Of a stretch of 64,000 nt of DNA, positions 47,636 to 61,234 are shown piece after piece. The first letter of the stretch is position 1, and the number at the start of each line of letters is the position of its first letter. Position numbers and translations under genes: made by a program. The notes under the pieces were generated by a model that saw only the letters and a program-made list of their open reading frames with translations, had not been told where the DNA came from and ran no database searches. The DNA is from Cymbidium sinense (Eukaryota > Streptophyta > Magnoliopsida > Asparagales > Orchidaceae), in the NCBI GenBank assembly GCA_021442155.1, contig CM038214.1, positions 21,229,808 through 21,293,807 on the forward strand. Reading direction: 5' to 3'.

Positions 47636-47652
47636 TCCATTTATAGCCTCTA
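47636..47652 (-). promoter_or_regulatory. Candidate TATA box for the antisense ORF
   Basis: The minus strand reads GAGGCTATAAATGGACA about 110 bp upstream of the first ATG of the antisense frame (47,529). This is a normal plant TATA distance if the leader is about 80 bp. It fits independent transcription of the antisense ORF. No other element was identified. Confidence 0.4.
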
Positions 47653-47812
47653 GAGCATTGAAAAATTGGATCAATCCAAAGGTGACGTGACTTATCAATA
47701 ATTACATGAATTTTCTCAGACCATTAAATGTTTAACAACTAATTACTTTATTTATTCTTCTATCATTTTTGTGAGGTACCTATACAAAGACTAGAAGAAT
47801 CGAGGAGCTAAA

Positions 47813-48368
47813 TGTATACCCAAAGCAGTGAGTAGGCCTAAATGAGCCTATAAATCAAGACAATGATACTAACATAAAGGGTACTCGATGACCCAAAGAA
47901 GAATACACACCAAAAGGGGTATTCAATAATAGCAGATAGATCTAACCCAGTGAGCTGAGGACTTAGTGAATGATAATTCAAAGGCAAGACATAATTCTAC
48001 TCCCAAGCATTTCATGACTAGACTAAGTAATGAACATGACCACTCTTCTCAACCTCATTCTTACTCTCAATTATCAGTGACGGACCATTCTCGCTCATGG
48101 TCATAAACCTAGATGAAAAGTTTTTATATTAAATTTATCATATATGATCTTTCTATGTATGATCACCCCTTGATATTATAAAAGGGTCTTATGGGGGCCT
48201 TTTGGCTCTCAGTCTAGACCTCTATGTTAAGTACTCATATTTTGGGCATTCTAAGCAAACAAGAATATATTTTCTCCTCTACTTTTTCTACTTTTCTATC
48301 TTTCTACTAGCAATATTTCTGCCTAGCTCTATTTCTCATGTATCTCAAATAGTTCTTTTTTTCCATCC
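47813..48368 (+). repeat. Candidate 3' LTR of the Tat element
   Basis: The purine-rich 'agaagaatcgaggag' (47,793-47,807) could be a polypurine tract. Just after it the sequence TGTATACCCAAAG resembles the start of Tat LTRs. The plus strand then has a TATA motif (48,174-48,184) and a T/C-rich leader-like stretch (48,260-48,365). The 3' end is uncertain because the hAT relic follows directly. No matching 5' LTR was found upstream of gag. Confidence 0.45.
48174..48184 (+). promoter_or_regulatory. TATA box in the candidate LTR
   Basis: TATTATAAAAG in a stretch that is followed by 'ggctctcagtctagacctc' and a pyrimidine-rich region, the usual plant LTR promoter arrangement. It would drive gag-pol if this were also the 5' LTR. 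Confidence 0.45.
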
Positions 48369-48384
48369 ATAGATAGATTTGGAT

Positions 48385-49350
48385 TTAATAGTCATAAATC
48401 TTGGAAGTTTGATCAAGAAACTAGTAGAAAAGCTATAGCATCCATGGTATTTTGGATGAATTACCATTTTAACATGTTGAAGGATATGAATTCAAACATT
48501 TTATGCCTCAATGTTGCCTAATATTTCAAATATCTTCATTATGGACACTCAGTCATGACTTCTTTCAATTTACTTAAATGAGAAGGTTGCATTAAAATGA
48601 AAATTTAAAGATTCAACTAGAAGGGTTTGCTTGACAACTGACATGTGGACATCAATTTAGAAAATTAATTATGTGTCTTATTGTATACTATATTAATGAA
48701 GATTGAATGTTAAACAAATGTGTGATTAATTTTTGTCCAATATATAGTCATAGAGGGGATATTATTGGCCAAGAGGTGGAAAAATATTTGAATGACTATG
48801 GTATTAATAGTATTTACAATCATATTTTATAATGTCTGCTCTAATAATGGTATTATCAATAATTTATAAAAGAAATTTTAAAAATGAGAGGTAAGTATTC
48901 TTGATTGTAATTTCTTACATATGAGATGTGTTGCAATATCATAAACCTAATTGTTCAAGATGGAATTAAGAAGGTTAATAAATTTGTACATTACATTAGA
49001 ACAATAGTAAGCTACATTAGGCAATCACCATCAAGACTTAAAAAGTTCAAAGAATGCATTCAAATTGCAAAATTCAAAGTAAGAGCTTATTGAGCTTGGA
49101 CTTGTAGGTGTAATTCCACATATCTAATGTTGAACTCAGCACTTCAATTTTAAAGAATTTTTTAGAGGTCTAAAGAGGTTGATCCTCAATTTAGAGTTGG
49201 GCTATAAAAGAAAGAAGATGCAAATTAGGGTGGGGTTCCATGGCATGATGATTGAAAGAATGCAAAAAAAGGCTTGTTGCTTTTCATAAAGATTTTATGA
49301 ACTAACTCAATGTATTTTAGATTCTTTTTTTCATAAAAGATAAAATTATA
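48385..49350 (+). pseudogene. hAT transposase relic (RICESLEEPER type)
   Basis: The plus-strand translation across frames gives FDQETSRKAIASMVFWMN (48,402), TRRVCLTTDMWTSI (48,618), SYIRQSPSRLKKFKECIQ (about 49,010), CNSTYLMLNSALQF (about 49,111) and GVPWHDDW with FYELTQ (about 49,225-49,310). NLIVQDGIKKVNKFVHYI (48,949) comes before the SYIRQ block. These are the 'R..l..MI..hElPf', 'riSiTtDmWtS', 'HILNLiVqdGL', 'tRWNsTY.Ml..al.f' and 'edW..ak' blocks of plant hAT transposases. The RW of the RW-N motif is RC. No BED zinc finger or C-terminal dimerisation domain is visible. Many stops. A DNA cut-and-paste transposase gene, now dead. Confidence 0.85.
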
Positions 49351-49890
49351 TCAATTATACAAGTAATCTAAAAAAAAAGCAAAATGAATATGTAGATATA
49401 TCACATGATGTTAGTCTAATGTAAGGTAAGTCAATGTTGTCACTATCCACAAGAAATTTTAGATGTGAGTCTAAAATCCTGGATAAGCAAAAGGATTTTG
49501 ATGTACCACCTTCAACCAATCAATGGTTGATTACCTTCCGATATATGTGAGAAAATGATATATTTAGACTTTTCAATAGATTCTTCAAAAACTTGATTTC
49601 ATTTATTATGAACCATGGTCTATTATTATTTTTTTCCTTATATAATCATGTGGATGAAGATCTTTGAATCAAATTCTAACCAATACTTCTTTAGTCGATG
49701 GATGATTTTGATTACATAGATCTGTTTGCCACTTGACATGTAAGAGTATACAATGAATGACATAGAGAAATGGAATGTGTTGAGGTACAAGAAGTTAGCC
49801 AAGGAATTTATTGATTTCTCTTCACTATACTGGCTCCATATCAAGGAGATCAATCCTCAAAGTGTTGAGGTCACTCATATACCACAAGTG
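49351..49890. other. Unassigned stretch between hAT relic and chromovirus pol
   Basis: AT-rich, no recognisable domain. A 71-codon minus-strand frame (49,638-49,853) has no family features. It may be the decayed hAT 3' part or flanking sequence. Confidence 0.35.
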
Positions 49891-49896
49891 ATATAT

Positions 49897-52483
49897 ATAA
49901 ATTATTGAGTGACTTCAAAGATATTTGCATAGAAGATCTTCTTGATAAGTTTCTTTCTTAAGAACTATTCAGCATATAATTGATCTCATTCCTCATTAAT
50001 AATTACAAAATATTTTGCATTATAAGATGAACTAACATGAGCACATTAAACTCAAAAGGTAAGTGGAAAGCTCTTTGAAGGAGTTTTAAAAGGACTGTTT
50101 AAGCCCATGAGTTATTTCTGCCCTCCTCGCTCCAAAGAAGGATGGAATATGGAAGATGTGTATTGATAGAAGGTCAATCAACAAGATTATCATCAAGTAT
50201 AAGTTTCCCATACCTAGACTTGATGCCCTTTTGTTCTTGATTGCTAGTTCATTTTACTTCTCTAAGATTAATTTTAGAAGTGCATACAACCAAATTAGAA
50301 TAAGAGAAAGACATGAGTGGAAGATAGCATTTAAGACTCCTATGGTCTTTATGAATGGCTAGTAATGTAATTTGGGATAACTAATGACCCTAGCACCATC
50401 ATGAGACTTATGAACACTATTCTAAAGCTCTATATACAAAAATTCTTTGTGTTATATTTTGATGATCAACTCATCTATATCTTAGATGATAAGTCCCACC
50501 TTCACCACCTACAATTAGTCCTAGAAAAACTAAAGAAGGAGGTGCTCCATGTTCACATGAAGAAATGCATATTTATTTAAAGTGAAGTGATTTTCTTAGC
50601 ATTCATTGTATCTTCACTTAGATTGAAACTAGGCCCCTCCATGGTTTATTCCATAACATATTGGCTAATCCCAAAGACCTTTATAAAGATTAGGAGCTTT
50701 CTTGGGTCTTGCTTCATTATATAAAAGGTTCATTAAAAACATTAGAATAATAACAACCTCAATCACTAACATTCTTAAAAAGAACACTTTAATTTGGACT
50801 CCCACTGCACAAAAAGCATTCTTGAACATCAAAACACTTTTGACCTCTTTAATTATGTTAAGATTAACCAATTTCACAAAGTGTTTTGAGACTTTCTTGT
50901 GATGCATCAAAGGTGGTCATAGGTGGAGTATTATCTTAGGAGAATCATCTCATTGCCTCCTTTAGTGAAAAGTTGAATGAGGCAAGCCAAAAATACTATA
51001 ACTATGATAGAAAATTTTATGCTTTATTATAATTATTAAAGCATTGGAGACCTTACCTCCTTCATAAAGAGTTCATACTCCATTTAGATCACCATGCTCT
51101 AAGCTTTATAAATTATCTGAAGAAATTAAACCACAAGCATATAAAATGAATTAAACTCTTACAAGACTATACATTTTCCTTAAACCATAAGCCTTTCACA
51201 CAAAACAAAGTGGTTGATGCACTTTCTAAGGATTCTCTCATTATTATTTTTTCTAAAGCTTGAAGTAAATGAATTACTTAAGATAAAAGTAAAATATGAA
51301 TTTTGTCCTGATTTCTCTTTCATTTATCTTTAGTGCACATTCATTGATGGGTATCTCATCAAAGGAAAATATTTATGTACTCCAAGTATATCTCTCAAAA
51401 GTTTCATAATCATGATATCAAATGTTGGTGGAGTGGTTGGCCATATAAGGGTTCAAAAGACAACAACCATCTTTGAATCCAAATTATTTTATGGCATATT
51501 GAAGATAGATGTTTAAAACTTTGGTGGATAGTGTTATGTTTGTTAAAGGGGAAAAGCCACAAAATTATAATATAGCTCACATCAATCAATTCTTATTCTA
51601 TATATGCCTTGGGATGATATTTCCATAGACTTTGTACTTAACCTTCCAAAATCCCTAGAATTCATGATTCAATTTTTGTGGTTGTATATATATTTTTAAA
51701 AATGGAGCGTTTCATTCTTTTCTCCAAATCCAATGATGATTCTCACATAGCCAAATTATTTTGTAAAGAGATTGTCAAACTTCATGGGTTGCTTTCCACT
51801 ATTGTGCCAGACATAAATGTTAAATTTGTGTCCTACTTTTGAAAGCCTTTATGGAAACATTTAGACACAATTTTAAAATTCTCTTTGGCCTTCACCTACA
51901 AAAAAAGGCCAAATTGAGGTTGTTAATAGAACTTTAAAAAATTTCTTAAGGTGTCTCATAAGCAAATATTTGGGCACTCTGGATCTTCATCTTTTAATAT
52001 ATGAGTTTGCATATAATAGCACCATTGCCAAATAATACAAAGAATTACCTTTTGAGATTGTATATAGCTATAACAAAAAGAGGCCCATAGAGCTTTTATT
52101 CCTTCCTCGTCATCTTTTCTCTGAGGCAGCTAGCACTTTTTGTAATAAACTTTTATGATTTGCAAGCTAATATACATTATATATAAAAGTAGCTAATCCC
52201 TTCACCTACAAAAAAAGGCCAAATTGAGGTTGTTAATAGAACTTTAAAAAATTTCTTAAGGTGTCTCATAAGCAAATATTTACTCATCTTCATCTTCTAA
52301 TATATGAGTTTGCATATAATAGCACCATTGCCAAATAATACAAAGAATTACCTTTTGAGATTGTATATAGCTATAACAAAAAGAGGCCCATAGAGCTTTT
52401 ATTCCTTCCTCATCATCTTTTCTCTGATGTAATAAACTTTATGATTTGCAATAATATACATTATATATAAAAGTAGCTAATCC
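49897..52483 (+). pseudogene. Chromovirus-like Ty3-gypsy pol relic (RT-RNase H-integrase)
   Basis: It starts at LLSDFKDICIEDLLDKFLS and IQHIIDLIPH, the usual lead into chromovirus RT. RT blocks are LAPKKDGIWKMCIDRRSIN (50,126), YKFPIPRLD, FSKINFRSAYNQIRI (motif A, with the catalytic Asp of KIDLRS changed to Asn), YFDDQLIYI (50,455, active site kept) and FLGLASLYKRFIKNI (about 50,702). RNase H pieces follow, ending QDYTFSLNHKP and VVDALSKDS (about 51,165-51,230). Integrase pieces are DGYLIKGKYLCTPS, PWDDISIDFVLNLP, VPDINVKFVSYF, EVVNRTLKNFLRCLI and EFAYNSTIAK. The sequence resembles Reina/CRM-type chromoviruses. No chromodomain is visible. Gag and protease are missing here and may be those at 30.2-31.6 kb. 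Confidence 0.87.
51891..52483 (+). repeat. Tandem duplication of about 300 bp within integrase
   Basis: 51,891-52,200 and 52,201-52,483 are nearly identical. The second copy lacks short pieces of about 6, 18 and 4 bases, and has very few substitutions. It duplicates the end of the integrase core (the EVVNRTLKN to LFLPRHLF part). It is far younger than the decay of the surrounding gene. Confidence 0.93.
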
Positions 52484-54756
52484 AAAGTATGTTGAACATT
52501 GTGGTGAAAATTTTCCACACATATATTAAGAGTCACCTTCAAATCTGTGGAGAAAGGAGAAGCAAAACTATATATGTTGAAATTCATCTTGGTAAGATGC
52601 TACACAGATCCGTAGATGTACTTATTCAGGTGATCGAACATGTCATCAAGGAAATAGTGTACTATCTCGAAAGATAGAATTCACTACCCTTTAATGGAAC
52701 CAATCACCTCAATAAGGACTCCTAAGGATGATGGGTCTGCATATGTATGAGAGATTCTTCCCTTAGTTTACACAGAAAAGAAAAGTAGGGTTTATTTTAA
52801 ATTGAGTTTGTTAAGTTTCCTACAGTGGAAAGCCCCCATAGTTAATTACATCCTAAGGAATAGGGATTCCTTAGAAAAACTCTTGATTAAGGAAAATGAT
52901 CATTATCTCTGAAGATTTCAATAAGAAGGACTATCAATTAATTAGTTTATTTTTGACAATCAAATGGGATTGATCAAAAGAAGGAGTTATTATCGAAGCC
53001 AAAATGGGAATAAGTAGGAGATGCTCAGGATGCTAGGAAACCTAGCCAGCATCTTAAACTTTCCTATAGTTGGGATTTAAGTTTTTGAAATTGATTTAGT
53101 TTGTTTGAGTTGTATTTTTAATTAGAAATTTAGGACTTATGATTCCTTAACACAAGATTAAAGAAATTCCTAAGAGGTGAGGAATTATGCTTATGGCCCA
53201 TAAAAGGGAAAATCAACCTCAAAAACTAAATCTAGGGAGCTTTAGTGAGGGCCGAAAGCACAACCTAAATCTAAGGCAAAAATGGGTAAATGATTTGCCT
53301 CCACATGAGAGGACAAACCACTTGACATCTTGGACTTACAATTGCCTGGGGGTGGTCACCAACTAACTCCTCCTATGATTTTAAATTCATGTAGCAAGTC
53401 TTTATGCTTATGCAAGATAGCTAGGCTATTTTTATTTAGAAAGAGACTAAGTCTTTAAACTCACTCTCTAAAGAGACTAGATCATGTAAAGGTATGCTTC
53501 AAATGACCTAAATCTAATGCAATCTAAATTTCATTTTATTTTTCATTTTTGATAATTATTTGGACTCAAGCTAATAGGATTTTTATGATTAATGTATGAG
53601 AAATCAGATTATTGGCCAAAATCAATGAGAAGTTTAGGAGGTGAGTTTCCACCATAGCCCTCAAAGGTCAAGTTGGATTCTCTGGCAAAGGTGGAAGCCC
53701 TCCAATCAAGAGTGAAATAAGATGCATTTGTGCATGATATTATAAAGATAGGCTCATCCAGCTAAGGGGTTGCTAATTCTTTTATCTTGATTTTAATCCT
53801 AAGTTTTAAGTTTATGAGTTGTTTAATTTTATTTCAAGTTTTTAAGTTGGGTAAAAGATTTATTTTTTTCCTAAAGAGCCTAATCCTCATCCAGGACATA
53901 CATAAAGTAAGGAAGAAACTAGGAAAAGCATGCCACTTCATACGCAAGTTAAACAAACATCAACCAATTTATAAAACTAGCATAAAAAGAATAAATGGTC
54001 ATTTATGGTCAAGCACCATTGCACAAACCTGAAAATATCAAATATGGGTAGCCGAGCTCTACCCTTATACAACCTATATAACAAATGAATTCAATTACAA
54101 TTTAAGCAAAGTAATTCATTGTTATGGGGGTCTTCATGCTTTCTTTCTTCTTTCTTCTTTTCTTCTTTCTTCTTTTATTTTCTTCTTTCGGTTCTTCCTT
54201 TTGGATGGTTGGAAGGTATATACTCCAAGGCTTCACATGGTACATAAGATAAGATCTTATGACCAATGCTCATCCTAATCCCCCAAAATAAATCATTCCA
54301 AAATTCTATTTATACAAATTTTTATATGAAAATGAAAAGTAGAAATTTAAATAACACCTGCAAAACAAAGGTTAGTTAAACCACACCACACAAATCCCAA
54401 GCATGTGTATTGTGTGGGGTGACTAAGTCCACCTAGCCTGTGGATTATGCTAAGGGGTATAAGCACTTGCAAGCAAGAAGCATTTATATTTTTTATTTAT
54501 GATAGCATCCTTTAAGCATAATCTCCTACATAAAAGAATAGTTAGACTAAGCCTATCCTACCATTCATTCTACTAGCATACACCCTAAAACCTAGTCTAA
54601 AACATATTCATCACAAAATAAAACATCAAACCATGCACCACCTAACCTAAGGTAGAAGTGGTGACTTAAGCAATGTGTGTGTGCTTTGAAGGTTTTGTGG
54701 TATGTAGCTAGGATTTTAGGTTCAAATTTTATAAATGTGAAGGACATGTTCAACTT
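52484..54756. other. Unassigned stretch downstream of pol
   Basis: About 2.3 kb with no protein I can name on either strand. The short frames at 52,489-52,677 and 53,787-54,032 show no family features. If the long repeat at 54.77 kb is the 3' LTR, this is the element's 3' untranslated region, but that is an inference. Confidence 0.4.
54139..54199. repeat. CT-rich microsatellite
   Basis: An uninterrupted pyrimidine tract of TTCTTC/TTTCTTC units on the plus strand, about 55 bases before other bases appear. Confidence 0.9.
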
Positions 54757-54766
54757 AGAGGGGGGT
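54757..54766 (+). promoter_or_regulatory. Candidate polypurine tract
   Basis: AGAGGGGGG directly precedes the point where similarity to the start of long repeat copy I begins. A polypurine tract primes plus-strand DNA synthesis just upstream of a 3' LTR, so this supports, weakly, an LTR identity for the repeat that follows. Confidence 0.35.
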
Positions 54767-57700
54767 TTCATTTAAGTTGTTTAAGCATTTTGGGTTTATT
54801 TTATTTAATGTTTTAATTTGGTTTAGGTGAAACCTACAATTAATTACTAAGTTATGAAGAGAGGAAAAGAGAAGAGAACTTCTCTTTCCTTCCCTAATCC
54901 TTAAATAATTTTCTAAAGTAGGTTAACATTTTAGTTTCATTTAGGTGATTTTTTTGATTATATCATTCAATCAATCCTAAGTTTAGACAAACTCTAAATA
55001 AACTTATTCAAAAAAAGGCATTTTAAGATTAAATGAAATGAATCAAAATTCACATGACATACATTACTTCATTTTTTCCCAACATATATAACATGCATAT
55101 GGATGGATCCTAAGCATATCTATACATGCAAATTAGAGTAATTAACACACTTTATGATGCATACTAAGTAATCCATTTAAAAAATTTAGAAGTTAAACAT
55201 GTATGATTTTCTTAAGTAGAAAGGTTTTCCTTATCCAAAATTTCACATACATACATGAAAGTAAGAAAAGCATAAGTGAGTTCAACATCATTGTTAACTA
55301 GAGGTGTAAGGTATAAAACCTACATAGGGCTACTTAAAGCCTCACAACCTCAGGATTGTCCAAACTAATATACCACTTTTCTTAAATAGAAACATGCATA
55401 TAAAAGAAATGAAGTGAAAAAGTAATATGCAGAAGTTGTTCGATAGCTTTATTTTCTTTACTCAATTTATTCATGCAAGTGTAGGCAATCTTTCTTAGAT
55501 GATAGCATAGAGATGAATAGGGTATAGAATTAGATAAGTTTTGGGTTCTTTTCAAATGAACCAATGCTAACATAAGAAAGAAAGAAAGGCAACACTAAAC
55601 ATTACGTTATAATCCATCACATGAAAGCTTATAATTAATGTATAAGAATAACACACTTTCAGATTTGATGTTTCATTTATAAGTTTTGAAAATATTTTGG
55701 ATTTAATAGTGATAATAGTCACTCATATTTTACTTTAGCCAACACATGCACTTTTGACATAAAGTAAATGATTTCATTTTTAAAATTTAAAACATGAAAT
55801 TTTGAATGCATGAATCACATGGCATACAACTTAACATGTTGGGAAAGATTCAATGCAAAGAAAGCATGTAAACAAACTCACATTACTTAAACCCTAGAGG
55901 CATTCTTAAAAAATAAGAAAATTTAGAATAAATCAAAGTGAATTTCAAAATGATTTTTGTTTAGTTTGAAGTTTGATTTTTGAAAAGGTGAGATGAGTTT
56001 GTTGTTCCTAACTCATTCCCACAAGTGTTTGAGATTTTTGTTTAATTTTTAGATAATTAGATCCATTTTATGTGTTGATTTGGTTAGGTATGAATTAAGT
56101 GGCTTAATTAACCCTTATCTACACCACTTAGAAGGATTAACTAAATAATTATGAGCTAATGAGATGACATAAAACCCACAAGGTATTTAAACTTATAATG
56201 CACTAATAATGAAAAGGCCTAATGTAATTTGGCTCATAATTAAAAGTTAATTAAGCTATCGGGTTTTAGCTTAAGTACTTTTAAAACACCCCTTCACACT
56301 TATGAAAGGGGTTTTAATTTCCTTAATTAAACTTAGGCTATTAAACACCTAAGCATCTACCCAAGGTAGATTAATTAAGTTCTAAAACTTTTTAAAATTT
56401 TTGAAAATTGTTTAAAGGGGTGATTAATGAGTTAAACCCTTAATTAAGAAGGGATTAAGGAGATAAGAGGGGGTTTAGGAAATAACTTAGGGGAAATGTC
56501 CCAAAATTAATCCATAAAACCTCTACTCACTAGATTTGACCTTAATCCAACTTAATCATAAGGAAAATCCACTAATCACACCTTAATTACCCTTAATTAC
56601 ATGAAAGAGGTAATTAGGGAATGAGCTAGCAATTTTTCCCATTAAGCCCTCAATAAATCTCAAGAAAATTAGAGGAGACAGAGGTCATCCCCTAAAATGA
56701 ACCTTAGAAATATGAGATCAATTGGTAACTTAATTAGGGAATAATTAGCTAATTAAAATTCTCAAAGAAACCCAAATTTAGAGAAAGGTGGAATTCAAAA
56801 TCCATTGAAAATATTTTTAGAATATTCTAGATAAAATTATCTATCCAAGGAATTTTTTCTTTTATATTTTTGATTTTTTTATGAGGAGCTATGATTTTTA
56901 GAAGCTATGGGAATTAATTAGGAATTAATTAGTTAAATAACTAATCCCCATTTAATACCCAGTCCACGGTACGATGCATGGCGGTGATGATTAGCATGCT
57001 TTACATGCGTAGCGCCATGAGCCACTCACTTGAATGTCAAATCAAGGGAGAGGCTGGCAGCGCACTCACTTTTATCCTTAGCCATCTAATCAAAGATCGA
57101 ATGGTGAGGATACACCCACAATTTATACATCAGATAGTAGATATATAAATATGGGAATAATCTTAGTTGTCCATCCAAACAGCATGGATGGACTGTCAAA
57201 GATTCATCCCTAACAAAGCTTAGGAAGAATGAGATCCGTCCACCTTCTAAGCTTTGATCCGAACTCGATTGACCTCCGACTAGGCTAAAATTTAGCCCAC
57301 ACCTTCATCATGCAATTACCAACACATCTAATGGCTAAGATTCTATGAGATTAAAGTTCACTTCACAAAGGACCAACACCTATGAAAATTAAGCTTGAAA
57401 AATCACTAACCTTGCTGAAGGTGATCACCAGTTCTCAATTCCCTTGGAGGAGCTTCGTCTGGTTGAGATGAAGCTTTGTTAAAGTTTTGAGCACTTAAGG
57501 TTGAGTGTAGAGCTCTATGGACCAACTCCTCTTCACTCCCTTTGTGGCTTTGATTGAATTAAACTCTCGCTTACCTCTAGAACTTGAGAGAAAGCTTGGA
57601 CCAATTCTACTTAGCTCCTAGATCAAGTGTGCAAGAGGAATTGCAAAAAGATTAAGTGTGGAGAAGAATTACTATTGGATCGAGATCCCCTATTTTGCAA

Positions 57701-58239
57701 ATAGAAAGAAAACATGATGCAAAACCTCTCTAGGGACCTTGGGAAAGCTCTGAGGTGGTTGCTAAGAGTTCTTAGGTTCCAATCGAGTGTGAATCAATTG
57801 AAATTTCAGTGAATTAAGGGGAGTATATCTCCCGATATGGTAATCAGACGGGCAAAAATGAACTTTCCATTTTGATCTAATTGATCCTATGGAGTGGGTT
57901 ATTTAGGTTGTTAGATCAATGGACATGGTCGGTTTGGCCAAAGGAGTGGAATGCCAACTCCCCATGTGCTTTAATTGAGTTTAAGAGGGAATTTGAAATT
58001 TTAATTTCAAGGCTAAGGGTCAGGTTTGGTCCATGGGTCAAATGGGTTGACCCAAACCCATCGAGTTGGGTGCACCACTAACCACTAAGTCCCCTTGAGC
58101 TTTTAGGAAAGCCTCAAGTGATTGTGAAGAGTGTATAACCAAAATTCCCATGGGCTAGGCCAAAATTTGTTCTATGGTCTAGGGGTAAAATTGTCATTTT
58201 TCTATTTTTTAATTTAAGTATGTTTGGTATGTTGAGAAA

Positions 58240-59140
58240 ATAGGTTTAGCCAAGTTTCATTGGATTTGAAATCCATTTGATAGGGTTTGGCTCATGTTGA
58301 CCCATTTAGGTCAAAATGGGTCAACTTGGGTCAAGTTGACCAATAGGCCAAATTAGGTCAAATAAAGGGTTGGGTCAAGTTCATATGACCATTTGAAATG
58401 TTTTGGTGCCTTTATTTTGGTTCAATTTGAATTAGATTTGGCTTTGGCTCATATGACTCATTTAGGTCAAATGGGTCAAGTTGACCCATTTGATCTATTT
58501 AGGTTAGGTCGAAGGTAGGTTTAGGTTTGGTTAGTCATATGTAATGGATTGGTATCTTTTTTCCAATCATTTTGGGTTAAGTTCAATTTTGGCTCAACAT
58601 GACCCCTTTAGGTCATGTTGGGTCTAATGTCAATTGGGCTAGGTTGGGTCTAATTGGCCAATTGAGGCTTTGGTCAAGTTCAACAAATGATTTGGAATGA
58701 ACTTGACCCAATTTTTTGAGTTAATTTGGCTTAGATCAATTTTTAACACATTTTGGCCCTTTAGGTCAACATGGGTCAACTTGGGTCAAGTGGGCTAATT
58801 GGGGCTAGGTTAGACTCAAATGCTGGCTTGGTCAAGTTCAAACATAAGTCATGAATGAACTTAGATCAATGATTTCAATCAATTTGGCCTATGGTGGAAT
58901 TTGGCTATGTAAGGTTTCATTTTAGGTTGTGTTGACTTGGTCAACCTTTAGATTTGACTTGGTTTGACCTAATTTGATTGATTGATCATTCCATGATGAT
59001 TGTTGATCATGATGAGAAGGATATATGAGTTTGGTTCAATCCAATTTGGTTATGATCAAAAGTTGGCTCATAAGGGTACTTTAGGTCACTTTGGGTCAAG
59101 TGAGCCTAAGTAGGTCAAATGGCTTTGTCAAAGCTTGATT
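58240..59140 (+). repeat. About 155-bp GGTCAA satellite, array in copy III
   Basis: The anchor 'ttaggt' recurs at 58,306, 58,462, 58,608, 58,761, 58,922 and 59,081 (spacings 156, 146, 153, 161 and 159 bp). Each is followed by 'caa..tgggtcaa.ttgggtcaag' variants and preceded by 'ttggctca..ttgaccc'. About six monomers, diverged from each other. Confidence 0.78.
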
Positions 59141-59487
59141 TGAAGTTGATAGAACTTGTATATGGACTTATAATTGAAATATAAATCCATTTAAAAGTGG
59201 TTTAAAGTCAAATGGCTTTTGATCCATTTGAAAATTTCATATTCAAAGGAAGAATATGAAAAAGTCTTGGGTTTGATTTTTGATTTTGGTTTTGATTGAG
59301 TGATCGAGATTTGGATTTATATATGAGCTCATGATTGTAGGATTGATTGAACCATGAGAGGAAATCAAGGGTTTGGCTTGATTTGAAAGTGTTTTGGCTA
59401 AGCTCAAGATTTTGGCTTGGAAGGCTTAGATTTGATTTTGAATGGATTTGAGTTTAATTTTTGGATTTGGTTTTGATTGTTTGAATT

Positions 59488-60310
<823 letters not shown>

Positions 60311-60616
60311 TTTCAATCAAAAGTTCCAACCATGGATTTGATTTAGATTTGGAGAAAATCAAATAGGATTGATTTAGAGTTTTTACTTGAAAGAAGGAAA
60401 GGTGAGGAATGGCGCAAGCAAAGGGTAGACTAATTTTCTAACACCCCTAAGGCATGACCTATTCCTATGGCTAAACCTTCTAAATCTTCTAGGGCTATGG
60501 GAGTGTCCACCTAATCACTAGATGTGTCTTAAGACTAAGGAACTCTTAAAGTCTAAGAGGAATCCTATATCTAAGATGGAGGTGTTTAGAGTTCATTCTA
60601 AAATTGAGGTCAACAA

Positions 60617-61234
60617 AGGGTGCCCAATAGGTGTGGTGTGACTGACCAGGTACACCGCACGTATTGGTGTTGACCGAAATGATCAACAACACCAGATGAT
60701 CACAAGAATTACCAGAAATAATCTATCCTTAACCCAAGGAGTAGAAAGAATCCTGAGCCTAATGCAATGTGGCTCTACTTATGTCCAAGACATAAGAGAG
60801 AGAAAAAAATCCACTAAGAGATAGAGTGTGAACCTTCCACTAGGGAAGTACGTTCAAATCATCCACAACGGGATGAGTGGTTTGATTTGAGTCTTGCTAA
60901 GGGAAGAGAGTTGAATTTGCTTTAATTTGTTGTTTTATTTCATTTGTTTTTTTTTTTTTTTTGTTTTTTTTATTAGACTCCATGGGGAATAGAAAAATGA
61001 ACTCTTCACAAGGGAAGCAAGTTCAAATCATCCACAAAGGAGGGATTGAGAGATCCGCTGAGGGATAAGAATCCTAGATCCATTGTGGGACCAAAAGATT
61101 TGCATCTCACTGAAGAGGAGCAAAAGAGTGATTTAGATCAATGGTTGTTTTGTTCTTTTTATTTCATTGGATTTATTTGTTTCAAATTTTTAGATTTGTT
61201 TCAAATTTTGGATTTTGAAGTGAACCCTATTGGT
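60617..61234. other. Junction stretch before the 335-bp array
   Basis: No gene. A direct repeat of 'gttcaaatcatccacaa' with similar flanks lies at 60,850 and 61,020, about 170 bp apart. A T-rich run follows at 60,947-60,971. A short frame at 61,046-61,237 has no recognisable features. Confidence 0.5.

Larger units (their letters stand above)
31990..48368 (+). mobile_element. Tat/Ogre-like Ty3-gypsy element, degenerate and split
   Basis: Order on the plus strand: gag remnants (32,060-33,290), protease (33,463-33,893), RT (33,985-34,920) and the start of RNase H (to about 35,240). Then comes about 7 kb of foreign DNA, followed by RNase H continuing at about 42,296, the integrase C-terminus (to 42,890), a 3' region with tandem repeats, a long antisense frame remnant (44,440-47,530 minus) and a candidate 3' LTR from 47,813. 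A tandem-repeat-rich 3' region and an antisense ORF are known traits of the Tat lineage. No 5' LTR was recognised. All frames carry stops. Confidence 0.72.
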
